This document shows, in pieces, positions 19,324-28,382 of a stretch of DNA of 64,000 nucleotides (its first letter is position 1; each line of letters opens with the position of its first letter). The position numbers were made by a program, and so were the translations under genes. Location of the stretch: NCBI GenBank assembly GCA_903871775.1, contig CAIQIA010000006.1, positions 43,146 through 107,145 on the forward strand, read 5' to 3'. The DNA comes from an uncultured cyanobacterium. GTDB lineage: Bacteria > Cyanobacteriota > Cyanobacteriia > PCC-6307 > Cyanobiaceae. The notes below the pieces were generated by a model, which had not been told where the DNA came from, did not search any database, and saw nothing but the letters and a program-made list of their open reading frames with translations.

Positions 19324-20455
19324 CGACCTCACCGCGGCTCCGTCCCCCTGGGCGACGACCCTGGACCGGGCCCGGCGCAGCGGCGGTCTGCAGGTGCTGC
19401 TGGTGCTGGGGGGCACCGAGACAGCGGCCGTGCCAGGGATTTCGGCGGCCGGCGCCACGGCCGAGAGCCGCCGCTTCACGGCCGCCGCCGACGCCGAACT
19501 GCTGCTGCTGGGTCCGGCGGGCCACCGTCCCCACGCCCTGCCGCCCCTGCCCGCCGGTGTCAGTCCGGCGTTGATCAGCTGGGTGGCCTGTGAGGGCCTG
19601 GGCCTCGAGCCCCTGGTGGTGGATGCCGGCGCCATGGTCGCCCCGGCGGTGCCCCATCTGCAGCTGGGATTGCCCCCCGCCCGTTGCCTCAGCAGCGGCA
19701 GGGCCATGGCGGCGGCGGCCGTCCAGCGGCGGCGGCAGGTCGGCCGCGCCCTCGCCAGCCGCTGGCGACGGCGCCACCCCGATGGGGTGCTGCTGCTGGC
19801 GGAATGTGTTCCCGGTGGCACCAGCACCGCCGAAGCCCTGCTCTGCGGGCTGGGCATCGCCGCGGCGGGCCTGGTGAGCGGCAGCTGCCGGGAGCCGCCC
19901 CACGGCCTGCGGGCGGCCCTGGTCGCCCAGGGCCTGGCGGCCGCCCGCGGTGCCGGTGTCGGTGACGACGACCCCCTGGGCTGGCTGGCCGCCGTGGGGG
20001 ACCCCTTGCAGGCCTTTGCCCTCGGTTTGCTGGAGGGACTGCTGGAGGGGCCGCCGCATCCCCCGGCCCCGCGGGTGCTGCTGGCCGGTGGCAGCCAGAT
20101 GGCGGCGGTGCTGGCCCTGGCGCTGGCCCTGGCCCCCCCGGCCCGCCGTCCCTGGCTGGCGGCCCGGGCGGCGGTCGTGACCACGGCCTGGGTGGCCCAG
20201 GAGCCCGCCAGTGACCTGGCGGGGCTGCTGGGGCGCATCGGTGACCACTGGCAGGTGGTGCCCCAGCTGCTGCACACCGGTCTGCGCTTCGATCGCTGCC
20301 GCTCCGCTGCCCTGCGCGACTACGAACAGGGGTACGTCAAGGAGGGCGTGGGGGCCGGCGGTCTGGCCTGGCTCTGGGAGCAGCTGGGCGGCACGGCCCT
20401 CGAGCTTGCTGAGCGCTGCGACCGTGCCTGCGGGCGGCTGGAGCTGTCCCGGTAG
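19313..20455 (+). CDS. CobT-like nicotinate-nucleotide-dimethylbenzimidazole phosphoribosyltransferase family protein
   Basis: 380 residues. The sequence fits the archaeal/cyanobacterial CobT-like family (TIGR00303 type): an N-terminal VLLVLGGTETAAVPGISAAG, central LLLAECVPGGTSTAEALLCG and late LTDS-like loops are typical. The family activates the lower-ligand base for the nucleotide loop of cobamides; marine picocyanobacteria make pseudocobalamin with adenine as base. It overlaps the DUF2232 gene, and a solute-binding lipoprotein gene follows 9 bases on. cobM lies at 43126-43920 in the same window. Confidence 0.85.
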   Translation: MAPDDLTAAPSPWATTLDRARRSGGLQVLLVLGGTETAAVPGISAAGATAESRRFTAAADAELLLLGPAGHRPHALPPLPAGVSPALISWVACEGLGLEPLVVDAGAMVAPAVPHLQLGLPPARCLSSGRAMAAAAVQRRRQVGRALASRWRRRHPDGVLLLAECVPGGTSTAEALLCGLGIAAAGLVSGSCREPPHGLRAALVAQGLAAARGAGVGDDDPLGWLAAVGDPLQAFALGLLEGLLEGPPHPPAPRVLLAGGSQMAAVLALALALAPPARRPWLAARAAVVTTAWVAQEPASDLAGLLGRIGDHWQVVPQLLHTGLRFDRCRSAALRDYEQGYVKEGVGAGGLAWLWEQLGGTALELAERCDRACGRLELSR

Positions 20456-20464
20456 GGTCAGGCC

Positions 20465-21409
20465 ATGCCCTCCCTGCTCCCCCGCTGGCGGGTGCTGCTG
20501 CTGGCCGCCCTGGCTCCCCTGGCGGCCTGCCGCCCGCCGCAGCGCCAGCGGTTGCTGGCCCCGCCGGGCCTGCTGCCCTCAGCCCTGCTGCGCAGTCTCC
20601 CCGGCGGCTGGCTGGCGGCCGACTGGACGCCCCCGGTGACGAACGCAGCCCCCGTCTGGCCGGCGGGGGCCGGGCTGCTGGCCTTGCCCGACGGCTGGGC
20701 CACCGCCTGGGAGCCCACGAGGGTCGGGGGCTGGTCGGGTCTGGGTCTTGAGGTCGACCTGCTGCCCCAGGCCCTGCCGCTGCTGCGCTGGGGCCTGCCC
20801 CTGGCCTTCGGTCCGTGGCTGATCGTGCTGCGCAACCGTCCTGACCTGACCGGCCAGGACTGGTCGCTGCTGCTCGACCCCGGCCTGCGGGGCCGGCTGC
20901 TGCTGCCGGCGGCCCCGCGGCTGGTGCTGGATCTGGCCGAGCGCCTCGGTGACCCGGCACGCACGCTGCCGCTGCTGCGGCGGCAGGCCCTGGGGTTCAG
21001 CGACCGTGATGCCCTGACGCTGCTGCTGCAGGGGGAGGCCGATGGGGCGGTGCTGCCCAGCCAGGCCGTGGTGCCGCTGCTGCGTCGGGATCCGCGCCTG
21101 CGGGCCGTGCTGCCCAGCTCGGGCAGCCCCCTGTGGTGGGCCCTGCTGCTGCGGGCGCCCCAGGGCCCGCCGCCACCCCTTGACTGGTTGCGCCAGCAGC
21201 GCCGGCCGCCGCTGCTGGCACAGCTGCTGCGGGCCGGGTTCACCCCGCCCCTGCGCCGGGACCTGCTGACGCCGGCCCTGGCCGGCCTGCCCGGCGCAGG
21301 GTTGCAGCTGCCCTCGGAGGCCATCCTCGGCCGCTGCACCACCCTGATGCCCCTGGCGCCAGCCCAGCGGGCGGCGGCAGAAGCCCAGTGGCGGGCTTCA
21401 GCCCCATAG
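20465..21409 (+). CDS. periplasmic substrate-binding lipoprotein (PotD/Fe-binding-like fold)
   Basis: 314 residues. The signal peptide MPSLLPRWRVLLLAALAPLAAC ends in a lipobox LAAC. The remainder reads like a reduced type 2 periplasmic binding protein: WSGLGLEVDLLPQ, a hinge region LRNRPDLTGQDWSLLLDPGLRG, and GEADGAVLPSQAVV. PotD-like polyamine-binding annotation is common for cyanobacterial relatives, but no permease or ATPase gene is adjacent, so the substrate is not known. The last 12 bases overlap the convergent aldo/keto reductase. Confidence 0.7.
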   Translation: MPSLLPRWRVLLLAALAPLAACRPPQRQRLLAPPGLLPSALLRSLPGGWLAADWTPPVTNAAPVWPAGAGLLALPDGWATAWEPTRVGGWSGLGLEVDLLPQALPLLRWGLPLAFGPWLIVLRNRPDLTGQDWSLLLDPGLRGRLLLPAAPRLVLDLAERLGDPARTLPLLRRQALGFSDRDALTLLLQGEADGAVLPSQAVVPLLRRDPRLRAVLPSSGSPLWWALLLRAPQGPPPPLDWLRQQRRPPLLAQLLRAGFTPPLRRDLLTPALAGLPGAGLQLPSEAILGRCTTLMPLAPAQRAAAEAQWRASAP

Positions 21410-22540
21410 GCGCCGGCGGGGTGGGGCCGCCAGCCGTCGATGGGTGTCGGCGAGCAGGTCCGGGATCGGCAGCCCGTGGGGGCAGCGGGGCAGGCAGTCG
21501 TTGCAGCGGCGGCAGGCATCGGCCGCGACGGTCTCGAACCAGTGGCCCGCCTGGCCCACCATGCCGTAGCGCTCCCGGGCATGGGCCTCCATGCCATGGC
21601 CCACGGCCAGGTTGCGCAGGCGCAGCAGTTCAGGGATCGGCACCTCCTGGGGGCAGGGCAGGCAGGCCCTGCACTGGTGGCACTGGCTGTCGCCGAGCCG
21701 TGCCTGCCGCCGTTGCCGCAGCCGCTCCAGGCTCCGCTGTTCCTGCGCCGTCAACGGACCGACCCGCTCCGCCAGGGTTTCGACCCAGATCAGATCCTCG
21801 GGCCGTGAGGCCCCCACGGTGAGGGTGCTGATGCCCGCGGCCAGCAGCACCCGGTAGGCCAGCTCCAGGGGGTGGAACGGCTGGCAGTCGTCCACCAGCT
21901 CGGGGGAGGGCTGATGCAGCAGCCCCCCCTTGTCGGCGGGAGAGATGGCCATGACCCCCAGCCCTGCCGTCAGTGCCCTGGCCGCCAGCGGCAGCCGGCG
22001 AGGATCGAACAGGTGCAGGTGGAGGCTGGCGAAGCCGAACCGTCCGCTGTCGAGGGCCCGCCCGATCAGGTCGGGGTCGCCGTGGCTGCTGAAGCCGATC
22101 TGGCCGACCAGGTTCTGCTCGAGGGCCCGCTGCAGCAGCTCGGCCCCCGCTCCTTCGAGGGCCCACTCCAGGTGCTCGGCACGGTTGAGCCCATGGACGG
22201 CGAGGTTGTCGAGCCGTTCCAGGCCCAGATGGTCGAGGGTCTGCTGCAGCTGGGTCCAGCCCTCCTCGATTCCCACCCCGGGCAGCAGCTTGCTGGTGAC
22301 ACTGAAGGCCGACCGGGGCACCGCCAGGCGCCGCAGGGCCCGCCCCAGGTACCGCTGGGCCGGACCGTAGGCCGGGGCCGTCTCGACGTGGTTGCCCCCT
22401 GCGGCCAGGTAGCGGGCCACGATCGGTTCGAGCTGATCGGGCTTCTCCAGGGCGCGCATGGTGCCCAGGGTGAAGGGGGAGACCGGCGCCGAGCGGCCGA
22501 AGGGGCGCCTCACGGCACCCTCAGGATTCGCCGTGGTCAT
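21398..22540 (-). CDS. aldo/keto reductase with C-terminal ferredoxin-like Fe-S motifs
   Basis: 380 residues. Residues 1-270 form the aldo/keto reductase barrel (HVETAPAYG, GQIGFSSHGD, GISTLTVGASRPED). The C-terminus has two Cys clusters: CHQCRACLPCP and CRRCNDCLPRCP, the second a classical CxxCxxCxxxCP [4Fe-4S] motif and the first one residue shorter. This belongs to the ferredoxin-fused AKR group, of unknown substrate. Its ATG lies inside the end of the DUF151 gene (20-base overlap), so the two are probably co-transcribed. Confidence 0.85.
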   Translation of the reverse strand: MTTANPEGAVRRPFGRSAPVSPFTLGTMRALEKPDQLEPIVARYLAAGGNHVETAPAYGPAQRYLGRALRRLAVPRSAFSVTSKLLPGVGIEEGWTQLQQTLDHLGLERLDNLAVHGLNRAEHLEWALEGAGAELLQRALEQNLVGQIGFSSHGDPDLIGRALDSGRFGFASLHLHLFDPRRLPLAARALTAGLGVMAISPADKGGLLHQPSPELVDDCQPFHPLELAYRVLLAAGISTLTVGASRPEDLIWVETLAERVGPLTAQEQRSLERLRQRRQARLGDSQCHQCRACLPCPQEVPIPELLRLRNLAVGHGMEAHARERYGMVGQAGHWFETVAADACRRCNDCLPRCPHGLPIPDLLADTHRRLAAPPRRRLWG

Positions 22541-23114
22541 CCCCGTCGTTCCCCTCCTCCTGCGTGTCCTCGTCCTCCGCCTCCTCGTCCAGATCGTCCT
22601 GCGCGAGATCCGGTTCGGGCCGGGCCCGGCGCTGATGACGGATCAGGGCCGCCGGACTGAGACCCTCCACGAAACGGCGGAAATCGGCCACCTCCTCGGC
22701 GTCGGCCTCGGCGTCGACGGGAATCGAGGCATCGGCCACCACTTCCTCCAGCATCCACAGGCTGCTGCCGGTGCGCAGGGCCAGGGCGATGGCATCGCTG
22801 GGGCGGCAATCGATCTCGTGCTCCACGCCGTCGTCCGAGCGCAACCGCAGCACGGCGCGGAAGGTGTTGGCCTCGATGGCATGGATGATCACCCGCTCCA
22901 GGTCGAGGCCGGCCACGGCCAGCAGGGTGGCCATCAGGTCGTGGCTCAGGGGGCGCGGCGGTTCGACGCCCCGCAGACCCGAGAGGATGTTGTGGGCCTG
23001 GGCCTGGTCGATCCAGATCGGCACCTGGCGGCGGCCCGACGGGTCGCGCAGCAGCACGATCGGGCTGCGGCTGGCGGCATCGAGGGCAATGCCCGCCACC
23101 GTCATTTCCACCAT
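22521..23114 (-). CDS. DUF151 bifunctional nuclease domain protein
   Basis: 197 residues. The DUF151 core covers about residues 1-140: IVLLRDPSGRRQVPIWI, AHNILSGL, RAVLRLRSDDGVEHEIDCRPSDAIALALR. Plant BBD relatives have nuclease activity; the bacterial role is unclear. The last 30 residues are strongly acidic (Asp/Glu-rich), an unusual tail. An alternative ATG lies 9 bases in. It is divergent from ribE with only 57 bases between the starts. Confidence 0.85.
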   Translation of the reverse strand: MVEMTVAGIALDAASRSPIVLLRDPSGRRQVPIWIDQAQAHNILSGLRGVEPPRPLSHDLMATLLAVAGLDLERVIIHAIEANTFRAVLRLRSDDGVEHEIDCRPSDAIALALRTGSSLWMLEEVVADASIPVDAEADAEEVADFRRFVEGLSPAALIRHQRRARPEPDLAQDDLDEEAEDEDTQEEGNDGDDHGES

Positions 23115-23171
23115 GGGCGGATCCCGGAGGATCCGATGATTATGGCCAGAGTCTCCGGGAGCCCGGCAGCG

Positions 23172-23816
23172 ATGTTCACCGGCCTGGTGCGGGCGATGGG
23201 GCGGCTGAGTGCGATCCCCGGAGGTGTCGCGATCACCGCCGGGCCTGGTCTGCCGCCCCTGCAGCTGGGGGACAGCGTCGCCGTCGATGGTGTCTGCCTG
23301 ACGGTGCGACGCCTGCGGCCCGACGGATTTGAGGCGGATGTGAGCCCCGAGACCCTCCGTCGCACCACCCTCGCCGGCAAGGCCCGTCGCACCGCCGCCG
23401 TCAACCTCGAGCCGGCCCTCAGCCTCAGCGATCGGCTGGGGGGGCATCTGGTCAGTGGCCATGTCGATGGGTGCGGCCAGATGCTGTCGGCCACCCCGAC
23501 CGCCGAATCGTGGCTGCTCGAGCTGGTCTGGGATGACCCCTCCTACGGCCGGTTCATGGCCGAGAAGGGAAGCGTCACCGTGGACGGTGTCAGCCTCACG
23601 GTGGCTGCGGCTGAGGGGGCGCGCTTCCAGGTGGCCGTGGTGCCCCACACCTGGACCCACACCACCCTGGGGTTGCTGCAGCCCGGTGAAGCGGTGAACC
23701 TCGAGGCCGACCTGCTGGCCCGTTATGTGGAGCGTCTGCTGGCCCACGGCGGGGCGCCTGCCGATGCCGCGCCATTGGACCGGAGCTGGCTGGTCGAACA
23801 TGGCTGGTCTGCCTAG
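23172..23816 (+). CDS. ribE: riboflavin synthase, alpha subunit
   Basis: 214 residues made of two lumazine-binding barrels. The N-terminal MFTGLV, the GDSVAVDGVCLTV and later GSVTVDGVSLTV repeats, and GHLVSGHVDG between them are diagnostic. It dismutates two 6,7-dimethyl-8-ribityllumazines into riboflavin. The 57-base upstream gap is too short for an FMN riboswitch and I see none. The HdeD-like gene follows 24 bases downstream. Confidence 0.95.
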   Translation: MFTGLVRAMGRLSAIPGGVAITAGPGLPPLQLGDSVAVDGVCLTVRRLRPDGFEADVSPETLRRTTLAGKARRTAAVNLEPALSLSDRLGGHLVSGHVDGCGQMLSATPTAESWLLELVWDDPSYGRFMAEKGSVTVDGVSLTVAAAEGARFQVAVVPHTWTHTTLGLLQPGEAVNLEADLLARYVERLLAHGGAPADAAPLDRSWLVEHGWSA

Positions 23817-23840
23817 GGTTCGACCAGTCACACCGTCCGG

Positions 23841-24407
23841 ATGCTCCGTTCGTTCACGATCGCCGAAGGGGTGCTGCTGGTGGTGCTGGGTGCCCTGGCG
23901 CTGCTGAGTCCTGTGATCGCCTCGTTCGCGGTGGCGATTCTTGTGGGGGTGGCGTTCCTGGTGGGCGGCATCGTCGGCTGGATCAACAACCTCACCCGTC
24001 GGCGCCAGCTGCAGCCCTGGCTGGTGGTGGCCCGTCTGGTGGTCTCGACGCTGTTTCTCCTGGCCGGTGCCTCGATGCTGCACTCCTTCGCCGGCGGTGG
24101 CCTGCCCGTGCTGGCCCAGGTGGCGGCCCTGAGCCTGGCGATCGGCGTGGTGTTCCTGGTCGAGGGGCTCGTGGCGGTCGTCACCGCCGTGAGCCATCGT
24201 CAGATCTCCGGCTGGATCTGGGGACTGCTGAACGGCCTCGCCACCCTGGTCCTGGGGGTGCTGATCCTGACCATGCAACCCCTGGCACTGCTGCCCGTGC
24301 TCGGCATCCTCGTGGGCGTCAGCTTCGTGTTCTCAGGCGTCGATCTGATCGTCTTCGGCAGCCGCCTGCACCCCTCGATCGACGTCAGCAGCCTGCGTCA
24401 GAGCTAG
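23841..24407 (+). CDS. HdeD/DUF308-family membrane protein
   Basis: 188 residues with six membrane helices in three repeated pairs, each carrying a Leu/Val/Gly-rich pattern such as EGVLLVVLGALALLSPVIAS and LLPVLGILVGVSFVFSGVDL, typical of DUF308/HdeD proteins. HdeD is linked to acid stress in enterobacteria; in cyanobacteria the role is unknown. It ends with a 4-base overlap with the convergent AbrB gene. Confidence 0.85.
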   Translation: MLRSFTIAEGVLLVVLGALALLSPVIASFAVAILVGVAFLVGGIVGWINNLTRRRQLQPWLVVARLVVSTLFLLAGASMLHSFAGGGLPVLAQVAALSLAIGVVFLVEGLVAVVTAVSHRQISGWIWGLLNGLATLVLGVLILTMQPLALLPVLGILVGVSFVFSGVDLIVFGSRLHPSIDVSSLRQS

Positions 24408-24826
24408 GCCCGGGTGTCGAGCTGAGGTGCCTCATCCGACGAATCACCGCCATCCCCGCCGTCGTCGTCCAGGGGCCGCAGCCAGATGGTGCCCGTCTCC
24501 TGGTGCAGTTCGATGCGGCATTCCTGGCCGGGGGCCAGCCCCAGGCGGCGGGTGTAGGCCTGGCCGATCAGCAGGTTGCCGTTGCCATGGACCCGGGTGC
24601 GGTACTCGGCCTGGCGACCCCGGCCGGCGCCAGCGGCCACGGCGGCAGCTCTGCTGGGTGCCCCGAGGCCCCGGGCTTCGACGAGGGCCTGGAGAAAGGC
24701 CTTGCGCAGCACGCGGCCACCAGGACCCACATAGCCGCAGGCGCGGGCGATGTCTTCAGGGGCGTGATCGCTCAGATCCCTGGCGCGATCGATGAGGGCC
24801 TGGCCCACCAGAACGGTGTTTCGCAT
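24404..24826 (-). CDS. cyanobacterial AbrB-like transcription regulator
   Basis: 140 residues. The N-terminal 60 residues (LSDHAPEDIARACGYV) are the conserved cyanobacterial cyAbrB leader, followed by an AbrB DNA-binding swapped-hairpin near the C-terminus (YRTRVHGNGNLLIGQAYTRRLGLAPGQECRIEL). cyAbrB proteins regulate carbon/nitrogen balance, hydrogenase and cell-cycle-related genes. A later acidic tail (DDDGGDGGDSSDE) is seen. It is a single gene, with 160 bases between its start and the ctaE stop upstream that may hold the promoter. Confidence 0.85.
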   Translation of the reverse strand: MRNTVLVGQALIDRARDLSDHAPEDIARACGYVGPGGRVLRKAFLQALVEARGLGAPSRAAAVAAGAGRGRQAEYRTRVHGNGNLLIGQAYTRRLGLAPGQECRIELHQETGTIWLRPLDDDGGDGGDSSDEAPQLDTRA

Positions 24827-24986
24827 GATCCGGCTTCGGCGCTCAGACGCGCTGACCTGATGGCGACCATTCTGGCGTCGCTGGCCGTGGTCCCGCCATT
24901 GCTGCCGGGGCACATACAGGTTGTTTTCAGAACATGGTGCCCAGATGCCGTGCCTGCTGCTCCCTCTGTTCCGCTGATGGAGCTGT

Positions 24987-25595
24987 TCAGAGCAGGTAGA
25001 GCAGGGCGAACAGCACCAGCCAGATCACATCGACGAAGTGCCAGTACAGCTCCACCGCGGCGATGCCGAAATGCTCCTGGGGTGTGAAGCGTCCCGGCTG
25101 TCTGGCCTGCCACCAAACGATCAGGATCATCAGGGCACCCAGGGTCACGTGCAGGCCGTGGAAGCCGGTGAGGGCATAGAAGGTGCTGGCGAAGAGGTTG
25201 TCGGTGAGCCCGAAGGGCAGCGTGAAGTACTCGAGCATCTGACCGCCGAGAAAGGCGATGCCCAGCAGGGCCGAGATCAGCAGCCAGCCGCGGCAGGCCC
25301 CCATGCGCGAGGCCATCAGCTCTTTGCTGGCTCTGTGAAAGGTGAAGGAGCTCACCACCAGCAGCGCCGTGTTGATGGTGGGCATGAGCAGTTCAAGCTC
25401 ATAAGTGGCACCCGCCGGCAGGGGGTTGACCGCCCGGAAGGTGAGATAGGCGGCAAAGAAGCCGGCGAAGGTCATGCCGTCAGCCACCAGGAAGGTGGCC
25501 AGCCCGAACATGCGCAGATCGGGATGATGGCCGTGCTCGAGGTGGCTCTCGGCGGTGGTGCTGCCTTCGCTGGCGGTGATGGGGGCAGTGGTCAT
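24987..25595 (-). CDS. ctaE: cytochrome c oxidase subunit III
   Basis: 202 residues with five hydrophobic helices, the short cyanobacterial type of subunit III. Conserved segments include FLVADGMTFAGFFAAYLTFR and TFYALTGFHGLHVTLGALMI. It is the last gene of ctaC-ctaD-ctaE, its ATG overlapping the ctaD stop by 4 bases. Confidence 0.95.
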   Translation of the reverse strand: MTTAPITASEGSTTAESHLEHGHHPDLRMFGLATFLVADGMTFAGFFAAYLTFRAVNPLPAGATYELELLMPTINTALLVVSSFTFHRASKELMASRMGACRGWLLISALLGIAFLGGQMLEYFTLPFGLTDNLFASTFYALTGFHGLHVTLGALMILIVWWQARQPGRFTPQEHFGIAAVELYWHFVDVIWLVLFALLYLL

Positions 25596-27268
25596 GGTTG
25601 GGAGGTCCAGAGATCACGGCCACGGGCCGTCTGCAGGTCGATCGGGTTGCCGCTGTGGCCGTAGCCGTAGGGCTCCTTCACCAGTGGGGGGGCACCCCTC
25701 CAGTTTTCCACGGGGGGAGGGGAGGTGGTGAGCCATTCGGGGGTGAGGGCCCGCCAGGGATTGTCGCCGGCCCTCGGGCCCCTGAAGGCACTCCCGATCA
25801 CATTGATCAGAAAGGGGAGGGTGCTGATCGCCATCATCAGGGCGCCGACGCTGCTGATCTGGTTCACCACGGTGAAGGATGGGTCGTATTCGGCGACACG
25901 ACGGGGCATCCCGTTCAGCCCAAGCCAGTGCTGGGGGGCGAAGCAGAGGTTGAAGCCGATCACCGTGAGCAGCAGGTGCAGCTGGCCGAGGGGCTCATTC
26001 AGCAGCCGACCCGTGAACTTGGGATACCAGTGGTAGATCGAGGCAAAGATCACAAAGACGGTGCCTCCATAGACGATGTAGTGGAAGTGACCGACCACAA
26101 AGTAGGTGTCATGAACATGAACGTCGAAGGGCACCTGGGCGAGGGCGACGCCGGTGATTCCGCCGAAGACGAATTGAATGATGAATGCGCAGGAGAACAG
26201 CATGGCTGTCGTTAGAGCGAGCCGACCCTGCCAGAGGGTGGCGATCCAGTTGAAGAACTTGATGCCCGTGGGTACGGCGATGAAGGCCGTGGCGATGGTG
26301 AAGAACAGGCGCATCCAGGGGGGGGTGCCGCTGGTGAACATGTGATGGGCCCAGACGATCAGGCCGAGGATGACGATGGCCATGATCGAATAGACCATCG
26401 TCACATAGCCGAACAATGGTTTGCGGGCGTGCACCGGCAGAATCTCGCTCACCAGTCCGAAGGCGGGTAGCACCATGATGTAGACCGCGGGGTGGGAGTA
26501 GAACCAGAAGAGGTGCTGGTACACAACCACATTTCCCCCCAGACCTGGGTTGAAAAAGCCTGTGTGGGCAACGATGTCGAGGCTCAGCAGGATCAGCGTG
26601 CCAGCGAGGACAGGTGTGGCGAGAACCACCAGAATGCTTGTGCCGAGCATCGCCCAGCAGTACATCGGCAACATCATCAGCTTCAGGCCCGGCTGGCGGA
26701 ACTTGACGATCGTGGCAATGAAGTTGATGCCGCCGAAGATCGAGCTTCCCCCCAGCAGCAGCACGCTCAGGATCCAGAGAATCTGGCCTGTGGCCGGCGT
26801 TGTGAGGCTCAGCGGTGGATAGGCGGTCCAGCCTGACTGGGCGGCGCCACCATGGACGAAGTAGCTGCTGATCAGCAGCAGCCCCGACGGGGGGATCATC
26901 CAGAAGGCCACGGCGTTCAGGCGGGGGAATGCCATGTCCCGTGCGCCCACGTAGAAGGGAATCAGATAGTTCCCAAAGCCACCATTGACGACCGGCACGA
27001 TCCAGAGAAAGATCATCACGGTGCCGTGCAGTGTGAGCACCTGGTTGTAAACTTCCCGACTGACAAAGTCAGAGATCGGTGTTGCCAGCTCCGTGCGAAT
27101 GACCCCCGCGAGAGCGCCTCCGACAAAGTAGAACAGAAAGCCGCAGACGATGTACTGAAGGCCGATCACCTTGTGATCAAGGCTGAAACTCAGGTAGCGC
27201 AACCATCCGGTGGGTTGCAGGGATGGAGCCGGCGACGGCTCTCTGGTCTGGGTGAGGCTGGCGGTCAT
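25592..27268 (-). CDS. ctaD: cytochrome c oxidase subunit I
   Basis: 558 residues, twelve membrane helices. Heme a/a3 and CuB ligands are visible: the helix VYNQVLTLHGTVMIFLW (heme a His), WFYSHPAVYIMVLP (CuB His with the Tyr cross-link motif), WAHHMFTSG (CuB His pair) and HDTYFVVGHFHYIV (heme a3/a His). It is the catalytic subunit of the aa3-type terminal oxidase for dark respiration. It overlaps ctaC upstream and ctaE downstream by 4 bases each, forming one operon. Confidence 0.97.
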   Translation of the reverse strand: MTASLTQTREPSPAPSLQPTGWLRYLSFSLDHKVIGLQYIVCGFLFYFVGGALAGVIRTELATPISDFVSREVYNQVLTLHGTVMIFLWIVPVVNGGFGNYLIPFYVGARDMAFPRLNAVAFWMIPPSGLLLISSYFVHGGAAQSGWTAYPPLSLTTPATGQILWILSVLLLGGSSIFGGINFIATIVKFRQPGLKLMMLPMYCWAMLGTSILVVLATPVLAGTLILLSLDIVAHTGFFNPGLGGNVVVYQHLFWFYSHPAVYIMVLPAFGLVSEILPVHARKPLFGYVTMVYSIMAIVILGLIVWAHHMFTSGTPPWMRLFFTIATAFIAVPTGIKFFNWIATLWQGRLALTTAMLFSCAFIIQFVFGGITGVALAQVPFDVHVHDTYFVVGHFHYIVYGGTVFVIFASIYHWYPKFTGRLLNEPLGQLHLLLTVIGFNLCFAPQHWLGLNGMPRRVAEYDPSFTVVNQISSVGALMMAISTLPFLINVIGSAFRGPRAGDNPWRALTPEWLTTSPPPVENWRGAPPLVKEPYGYGHSGNPIDLQTARGRDLWTSQP

Positions 27269-28089
27269 GAGAGGGTTGGGGGGGCAGTCTTCTCGAGCCA
27301 GGAGGAGAAGTCGTCGGGGTTGTGGACCACCACATGGGAGCGCATGCCGCCGTGGTATGGGCCACAGAGTTCAGCGCAGACGATCGGGTAGTCGCCCGGC
27401 TTGCGGGCGGTGAAGCTGAGCACCGTCTGCTGGCCGGGGATCACGTCCTGCTTGAGCCTGAACTGCGGCACCCAGAAGGCATGGATGACGTCATTGGCCC
27501 GCAGGCGCAGCTCCACCGGTCGGCCGGTGGGTACATGCAGCTCACCACTGGTGATGTTCTGCTCGGGATAGTGAAAGATGAAGGCGAACTGCAGTGCCGT
27601 GACCTCCACCGGCAGCACATCGGCAGAGCCGCGGATGCCGATGCCGCCCCAGAGGCGGTCCTGGTCAGAGGGTTCGGCGTGGCGCACGGAGGCGAGCTGT
27701 TCCCGGGGCGCGTGGTCATGCATCGACAGGCTCTGCATGCCACCCATGCGGTCGTAGATGTCGTAGCTGTAGATGCCGATGAAGAGCACCACGACGGCAG
27801 GAACCGCCGTCCAGAACAGCTCGAGGGCGAGGTTGCCTTCGATCGGCTCGCCATCCAGGCTGTCACCCTGGCGACGACGAAAACGCACCAGGCTGTAGAT
27901 CACGATGCCGGTGATTCCGAGCAGGAGCACGGTGCCGATGGCCAGCAGCACCTTGAACAGCTCGTCGTACACGGGAGCATTGAGGCTGGCACTCTCGGGC
28001 AGAAGGGAGACGTCATTGGCCACCCAGAGGCCGAAGAGCACCAGCATCATGCCCAGCACCAGGGTGATGATGGCCGGTGGTATGCGCAT
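27265..28089 (-). CDS. ctaC: cytochrome c oxidase subunit II
   Basis: 274 residues from the ATG at 28089. Two N-terminal membrane helices flank VYDELFKVLLAIG, followed by a cupredoxin domain whose binuclear CuA site reads CAELCGPYHGGM near residues 237-248, with the partner His in VIHAFWVP. It accepts electrons from cytochrome c or plastocyanin and passes them to subunit I. First gene of the operon; its promoter lies in the 293-base region shared with ctaA. Confidence 0.95.
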   Translation of the reverse strand: MRIPPAIITLVLGMMLVLFGLWVANDVSLLPESASLNAPVYDELFKVLLAIGTVLLLGITGIVIYSLVRFRRRQGDSLDGEPIEGNLALELFWTAVPAVVVLFIGIYSYDIYDRMGGMQSLSMHDHAPREQLASVRHAEPSDQDRLWGGIGIRGSADVLPVEVTALQFAFIFHYPEQNITSGELHVPTGRPVELRLRANDVIHAFWVPQFRLKQDVIPGQQTVLSFTARKPGDYPIVCAELCGPYHGGMRSHVVVHNPDDFSSWLEKTAPPTLS

Positions 28090-28382
28090 GGCCGGGGGCC
28101 AGAGGTTTGCCGACACCCTATGCACGCTCGCCCGCAATCTGTTGAACAGAATGCGAAGATTTCGGAACGTTGCGACGCGGCCATCGACTGCTCACCGGCG
28201 CTCGTCAGTGACGCTCGCCACCGCTGGCGGTTTTTGTATTCCCGCAGGCCGACTTTTGTTTTCCTGCAGATTGTTGCGTCTGTTCATGGTCAGCTGAAAC
28301 CCTGAACATCGCTGAGAGATTCTGTGCAGATCGATTCAAATCGCTAGGTTTCTGTTGTATTCCTCCCGAGGAAGGAATCGCG
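28090..28382. promoter_or_regulatory. divergent promoter region between ctaCDE and ctaA-ctaB
   Basis: This 293-base gap separates the oxidase operon from its heme A assembly genes. It is clearly richer in A and T than the coding sequence, notably from about 28225 to 28370, as expected for promoters. No open frame here looks real. A shared control of both units is plausible because they make one enzyme and its cofactor. I could not fix exact -10/-35 elements. Confidence 0.5.
28216..28235 (+). terminator. weak hairpin followed by T-run
   Basis: A 5-bp stem (CGCCA/TGGCG) with a CCGC loop is followed by G and TTTTT. It has the form of a small intrinsic terminator or attenuator on the plus strand, 148 bases before ctaA. 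No plus-strand gene lies just upstream, so it could act on a ctaA leader or be chance. Confidence 0.25.

Noticed and set aside
23115..23171. FMN riboswitch before ribE
   Set aside because: Only 57 bases separate ribE from the divergent gene, too short for the conserved RFN element, and its conserved pieces are not seen.
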